NCBI RefSeq assembly: GCF_000276665.1
Contig: NW_004955423.1
Span: forward strand, 4,896,783 to 4,960,782
Direction: 5' to 3'
DNA: 64,000 bases
DNA from: Chinchilla lanigera
Taxonomy: Eukaryota > Chordata > Mammalia > Rodentia > Chinchillidae
Below, piece after piece: positions 58,840-64,000 of this stretch. The translations under genes were made by a program, and so were the position numbers. Position 1 is the first letter of the stretch; each line of letters begins with the position of its first letter. The notes under the pieces were generated by a model. It did no database searches. It was not told the DNA's origin and was given only the letters and a program-made list of their open reading frames with translations.

Positions 58840-59650
58840 GGGAAAGGGGCGCTGTCTGAGCGCGCTCTGAAGACCCTGGGCTCCTCCTGCCTTCGCAGGC
58901 GCTCAAGCCGGCCTCCAGGGGCCCAGCCCGCGCCGACTCCTGCCGCGTCCTTCCCGATGGGCAGGAGACAAAGGGGCCTTGCGTGCCGCCCCTGGGGAAG
59001 CCCAAGGGCCTGGCTCCCGGGAACTGGGCAGGGCGTGAGGACGCGGCGGCAGCGATGTGGCACAAGCATGAAGACCTGATCCTCGGGGGAGGGGTGTACG
59101 GAGAAGCAGCAGCTCTGTCGGAAAGGAGAGGAATCACAGCCACTTCAGAAAAGGGTTGGCAAGCTCAGGGCGTCCTCCCGCCTCATCTCACCATCTGTTT
59201 TTTTGCTTACTTGGAAACAGTGCAAAACACCAAATAGTCAAAAAGTAATGCAGTTTCGATTTCGGTTTTACCTCAACCCGTATTTGGCTGGCTGTCATAT
59301 CCGGGCTGTTTTCAGAACCGTGGTTTCCCGCGGAGGTCGCCGGACCGAGCGGTGCGAGCGCGCCTGAGAACTCGTCCCTCGCTGCGGAGCCAGTGCCAGG
59401 TGAGCTCGCGCGCCCTCGGCCACCAGGAACCGGGTCTGCAGGCTCGCGCCGGCGGGGGCGGAACACCTGGGGAGGTCTGCGTGGGGGCCGAGGTGTGTGA
59501 CCCGAGGAGCGACGGGCTTTACCCAGAGGCTACTGCACTGCGACAGGGGCGCCCGCGTCCGCACCGTGCGCTGTTCCTCCTAGCGCGCACCAGGCTGCAG
59601 CGAAGAGCCCTGCCTGGGACACCGAGGGGCGCAGCCACCCTCTTCTGGGG
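58840..59650. promoter_or_regulatory. CpG-island-like region around the third GBP promoter
   Basis: CpG and GC density are high from about 58,840 to 59,650. Exon 1 is inferred to end at 59,399, where 'cagtgccag|gtgagct' gives a strong donor. ORFs on both strands here are compositional. Intron 1 would be 59,400-60,685. Confidence 0.55.
59254..59269 (+). promoter_or_regulatory. ISRE of the third GBP gene
   Basis: TTTCGATTTCGGTTTT is identical to the core of the second gene's element at 31,847-31,862, and it is followed, as there, by 'ggctgtSatatccgg'. It reads GAAATCGAAA on the minus strand (IRF/ISRE core). I see no kB site close by. Confidence 0.65.
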
Positions 59651-59860
59651 AGACTGGAGGAGGAAGCCCTATCGGGACCATACCTCACCCCCCTTGTGGA
59701 GGCGCTGTTCTGGGGTCACTTCTCACAGCAGCCCTCCTCCTGGGCTCAGTGATTTCCTGACCACTTACCTAAATCTGTCCTCATCAATATCAGTGAGAGC
59801 CTTGGTTTTGTTTCATTTTCACGAAGGTATTTCCTGATTATCCTAAATATTAATTCAGAG

Positions 59861-59955
59861 CAGGGGATATAGTTCAGCAGCACAGTGCCTGCCTGGCAAG
59901 CACAAGGTCCTGAGTTCGATTCTCGATGCAAAACAAACAAACAAACAAACAAAAA
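59861..59955 (+). mobile_element. ID SINE
   Basis: 'gcaggggatatagttcagca', 'cctgcctggcaagcacaagg', 'gagttcgattctc' and an (ACAA)n tail. Intron 1 of the third GBP gene. Confidence 0.88.
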
Positions 59956-60194
59956 CGAACACCAACAACAAAAAACTATTGTGCCTTTGGGAATCCCTTA
60001 CTCCAGGGGTTCTGCAGTAAATATTAATTCAACTTCTAATGTCCCTATCCCCCGCCCCTGTGTATTCTCTTCTGAGAACTTACCGTCACTGTGGTGTATA
60101 TGTGTGTATGAGATAGGCATATATCTCATATGTGACGTAGATATATATCACATATATGTACGTACAGTATACGGTCTGTTTGTTTGTTTGCTTT

Positions 60195-60312
60195 CATTGT
60201 CTGTTTCCCTCACCAGAATCAACCCATTGTGTTCACTCCTTGAGGATGCACACCTAGAACGTGGGACAGCACATGCCAGCTACTCAGTACACACTCACTG
60301 AAAGAATGAGGG
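60195..60312 (+). repeat. L2 3'-end fragment
   Basis: 'cctcaccagaatcaacccat', 'actccttgaggatgcacacc' and 'ctactcagtacacactcact' follow the L2 3' terminus pattern. Diverged. Confidence 0.4.
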
Positions 60313-60691
60313 ACCAAATTCTAGGATGCCTGGAGCCTTTCCCAGCCATTCTTCCTCTCCAGCATGCCCCCTTTCCGCCTCTATCCACAAATGCCAGAAT
60401 TTTCAGGGCTCTGTCATCGGGCTTTACTTTCTTTATTCTACTCTTACAAAGCCAGGGTGGGGCTTTTGCAGAGTTCTTATAGGAATCATAAGATAATGAA
60501 AAGCAGGCATTCTGTCTCAGTACTGAACATGCTAAAATATTTCTTTTTTCCTTACAAACATACAAAATCTAGAAAATTGATATACACATTCCACAAACAG
60601 AAAGTTGGCGTGTGTGTACCTTGAGTAATCCTCAGAGATGACTTCAAGATCTTGTGCTCCAAAGAGGGGCTTTTCTGAGTTGCAGGTCACC

Positions 60692-62144
60692 ATGGCATCG
60701 GAATCTATCATGGAGGGCCCCATTTGTCTAGTGGAAAACGAGAAAGAGCAGCTGACCGTGAACCCCAAGGCCATAAGGATTCTTGACAGCATATCCCAGC
60801 CGGTGGTGGTGGTGGCCATTGTAGGCATATATCGCACTGGGAAATCCTACCTCATGAATCGTCTTGCTGGTCAGAACCATGGTAAGTGTGAGCCCCAGAC
60901 AGAGGCCATTTGCTTGGAGCCAAAGATAGGACAAACTGACCACAACTTCTCTAGGGTCATCTTAAGAAAGAGTTTAATTCTTCTCACTGAAGAAGATTTC
61001 TAATTCTTACCATCACATTTATAGCCTGAAGCTTACCCACAAATCTCACTCTTTGCTCACTAATAGTTTCCAACCTCATCAAAATTTCCACCATACTATT
61101 CTGACTGAACACATCCACTCTCAGTACTCAGGATGTCACCCCAGCAGTTATTCCCTCCCATTCTTTCTCCTGCATCTGTCGTATCCTTTGCCCAGGTGAC
61201 GTGCTTACTTCAGGATGCACACAAACACAGATTAACATGTTCTTAAAAAAATAGGAGTGGCAAAAGGATGTACAGCAGGATCCCAGTTATCTGATGCCTA
61301 AATTGGGCTACTATCCAGGTGTCTTTTCTTGTTCTCTATTTTATAGTAAATTTTTCACAAGTAATCACCCTCTCTTTTTTTCTTCTTAGTCTTTTGTAAT
61401 ATGCAAATTATAACATGTTCAGTACATATAGCATATGTGTACAATGAAGTTAATAAGGTAAATATCTGTAAATCACTGTCCACATCAAGAAGTAAACCCT
61501 TCCAACACCCGAAAACCCAAATCATACCCTCTCACATTCACTTAAGCTCATCAATATTTTGTTGTTAGAGCACACTTCTACTTTGCTTTTTTTATTTTAA
61601 AGAGAAAACAAAATAACAACCAAGACAAAAACGAAACAACACCAAAACAATAAAAATGAGACAGAATTTCAAACAAGGTGATAAGAAGTTAAAAGTGGTT
61701 ATTATATTACATATTGTTATCTTGAACCAAGTTGCCCAGATTACCAGATGTAAAAATGCAAAATTGAGCAAGCAATGAAATCAGACCTGCATATGTAAAC
61801 ATATGTGCTCTCAGTAGTGTAAGAACCGGAAAAAATAGAGAGAAACAGGTAAACAGGACACAAAATATTTTTTGAGAAAGGCCTTAACACAGCCCGAAAG
61901 ACTGGATTGACTGTCCTTGCTGAAATAGCCTAGCACTCACATTCCTGTAAGTTTAGCCAGTGTCGTCCCTTGTGGCTTGGTCTCTGTGCTGTCACTGTTG
62001 TTTCTCTTCCCTTTAGGGTTTGCTCTGGGCTCCACAGTGCAATCTAAAACCAAGGGCATCTGGATGTGGTGTGTGCCTCACCCCACCAAGCCAAACTGCA
62101 CGCTGGTCCTTCTGGACACCGAAGGCCTGGGTGACGTGGAAAAG
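60692..62144 (+). CDS. Guanylate-binding protein, GBP4/6/7 clade, 5' part only (runs off window)
   Basis: Coding exons 60,692-60,881 (acceptor at 60,686) and 62,017-62,144 join in phase 1 and give 106 codons. The ATG sits in a strong context (gtcaccATGg). The N-terminus [16 protein letters not shown] is GBP4/6/7-like. The GTPase domain shows P-loop GIYRTGKS (45-52, with Ile46 instead of the usual Leu), the [11 protein letters not shown] switch I region with Thr75, and DTEG at 97-100. Exon lengths 190 and 128 equal those of the GBP5-like gene. Introns 2 and 3 still align in patches with those of the preceding GBP gene. By position after GBP5 and one GBP4/6/7 gene it may be the GBP7 or GBP4 counterpart; too little is visible to choose. 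Confidence 0.88.
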
Positions 62145-62585
62145 GTGAGGCAGAGAATCCCCCAGTTCAACTTCTGCGATGTGCGACTCTAAACTGAAAA
62201 TCCACTTATGAATATGACACTAGATTCCCTTTCTTCAAATACTTTACTATATTAAGGATAGTTCTTATTTTTCATATGGGGAGAATGATTTATTTTAACA
62301 AAGTTATATTGAATGAATGAATTTCAGGGCTCTGTATCAAGTACAACAGATACAACAATAAAGCAAGTAAATTCTCTGAACTCGGTTAGAGTGGCAAGAA
62401 ATACAGAGTATGATCAGTGCAGGATAATGCAGATGCACAAAGTGAGAAACTGGTGCAGTCACTAGAGTTAGGGAGAGCTTCCTGGGGAAAGCTGTAATGC
62501 ATGGTATCAATGAGATCTACTGCTTAAAATGTGAGGGTGTAATCGAGTTAGTGATAGGGACCATGAAAATAGAGTCCTGAGTGGT

Positions 62586-62690
62586 TTAAGGTGGCACACA
62601 CTTATAAATCCCAGCACTCAGTAGGGTGAAGTGGAATTGCATGTTCCAGGCCTACATAGACTACATAAGGATACCCTGTCTCAAAAAGAA
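62586..62690 (+). mobile_element. B1-like SINE, diverged
   Basis: 'ggtggcacacacttataaat', 'cccagcactcagtagggtga', 'gcctacatagac' and 'accctgtctcaaaaag' follow B1. A GA-rich tail extends to about 62,760. Intron 3 of the third GBP gene. Confidence 0.65.
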
Positions 62691-63524
62691 AGGAAAGGAG
62701 AAAGAGGACAAGGAGGAAAAGGAGAGAATGAAGAAAAGGAAAAAGGAGATGAAGAAACAGAATTTTATGGTCAAATGTTTAAATAACCTATGTAATCTTC
62801 AGAAAAGTTTTTGTTTCATCATTAAGGAGTTGGGCCGTGTCTCTGAGCTCAGGAGATGAATTCTTCCTTGATGAAAAGGATGCTCTAGACTCATCAAAAA
62901 TACTGCATATAGGACAATTTGAAGGACTTTGTCAATATTGGTTGCAATCAATCTGTTCTCACAGTTTCCATTAGTCTGAGTCTAGGCTGAAAGTAGCAGT
63001 GGATCTTTGGCTTCCATTGTTGCAAAAGATAGGGGAAAGCACAGGGAGGAAAACACAGATTTACAAATTCAGAAATTTAAAAATTCAGCTTCAAAGTTCT
63101 CAGTTTTCATCTCAGTATCAAACCAAGATGCACTGTCAGTTTGTAATTGATTGTAGTTTGTATAAAACTCTTTCTTCCTATCTAATTTCATTTGTTGTAT
63201 GACCAAAACTTAATAAGATTTAAACAGTTAGCAGCAGAACTACTGACTATCATTACAGCTTGTCATATGCTTGGGATAGACCTTGAATTTATTTCAAAGC
63301 TTTCATGTCTTGTATGAAACTGGCTTCCAGCCTCCTTTTTCGGTCTGGCATACATATGCTCCAATTTAGTCAAATAAAATAATCTGGTGCCTAAGTCGGT
63401 GCTCTAATAATTCTTAACTGACTCTGTTGGTGATTTCACCTTCTGGATTCTTTCATTACCACAAGTCCATATTTTATCAACTCTTTATTTGCCCTATTTC
63501 AATACAACATAATGAGTTACATTT

Positions 63525-63604
63525 TTTGGCATTATTAGAGATTGAACTAAGGTCCAGCACATGTTAGTCAAGTGCTCAATCACTGAGCTAAATCTCTAGT
63601 CCCC
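63525..63604 (-). mobile_element. ID SINE, old copy
   Basis: 'agagattgaactaaggtcca', 'gttagtcaagtgctcaatca' and 'gctaaatctctagtcccc' are the reverse complement of a diverged ID body. Intron 3 of the third GBP gene. Confidence 0.7.
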
Positions 63605-64000
63605 AACATGAAAACTTCTTGCTCTGAATTCACAGATTATTCAGTCATGTACTTCCCCATGCCCACTGTTTTATAAGTTGACATGTTTATGGAACTTTAT
63701 GTTCACAAAACTGAATTCAGTGTCTAGCATTTTGCCAGGTGTCCAAGTAAACAGTTTTAATCTTATTTAATTGGCATTTGCGTGATTGAGATGAAATTTG
63801 TAATGGAGTAGTTGTCCACTTATTACTGCACAGCCACTATGTTCTGGGTACTTCATTACATATTTTACACTTCTTGAGTGTGCCATTCACTTGTTCTAAT
63901 AGCTAATAAGCTTATTTCCTGAGAAGGACCCATGTAAATGTAAAAAATGAGGTATGTATTTAGTATTATATTCAAAAATTATTGTTTTCCTTGTACTCAG

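Noticed and set aside
58192..59837. ORFs of 128-161 codons near the third GBP promoter
   Set aside because: GC-driven open frames in a CpG-rich region, with no domain, no consistent start and no splice context.
63980..64000. Possible exon 4 acceptor of the third GBP gene at the very end ('ttccttgtactcag')
   Set aside because: The pyrimidine tract and AG fit, and intron length would be plausible, but no exon base is visible beyond it and the preceding sequence looks MIR-like.
1..64000. CRISPR arrays, bacterial operons, integrated prophage
   Set aside because: The window is vertebrate nuclear DNA; the repeats present are SINEs, LINEs, LTRs and microsatellites, and no regularly spaced repeat array is seen.

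Overview
The window is mammalian nuclear DNA, almost certainly from a rodent. It has long introns with GT-AG junctions and at least ten tRNA-Ala-derived ID SINEs (the 'ggctggggatttagctca' type), several with clean target-site duplications. It also has B1 and B1-dID-like SINEs, MaLR-type LTRs, L1, L2 and MIR fragments. B1-dID dimers together with abundant ID copies suggest a non-murid rodent (squirrel- or beaver-related lineages are candidates), but the species cannot be fixed from sequence alone.

The content is part of an interferon-inducible guanylate-binding protein (GBP) cluster, all on the + strand. (1) At 385-553 lies the last exon of an upstream GBP4/6/7-clade gene, most like GBP6, with a one-base frameshift. 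(2) A complete GBP5-like gene runs from a candidate promoter near 17.55 kb to its stop at 29,225; it has 10 coding exons, 592 codons and a CaaX end. (3) A complete GBP4/6/7-clade gene runs from a CpG-island promoter near 31.85 kb to its stop at 49,377; it has 10 coding exons, 626 codons and no CaaX. (4) The 5' part of a second GBP4/6/7-clade gene has its promoter near 59.26 kb and coding exons at 60,692-60,881 and 62,017-62,144; it continues past the window end. As I recall it, human order read in this orientation is GBP5-GBP4-GBP7, which fits.

The three promoters carry IRF/ISRE-type elements (GAAANNGAAA on the minus strand). The first two also have NF-kB-like sites. This fits the known induction of GBPs by interferon and inflammatory signals. 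GBPs are large dynamin-related GTPases that coat pathogen vacuoles and bacteria, and GBP5 promotes inflammasome responses.

The most notable observations are: an apparent U12-type (minor spliceosome) intron at the same position in both complete GBP genes; a CILQ CaaX box preceded by a basic RRHRR patch in the GBP5-like protein; loss of the ancestral start and a changed G4 motif in the second gene; an orphan ISRE plus perfect GAS site at 53.1 kb with no gene attached; and a probable assembly fault at the 100-N gap in GBP5 intron 10. The first 17 kb and the 49.5-58.8 kb stretch are otherwise gene-poor, old repeat-rich DNA. I found no entirely new gene system.
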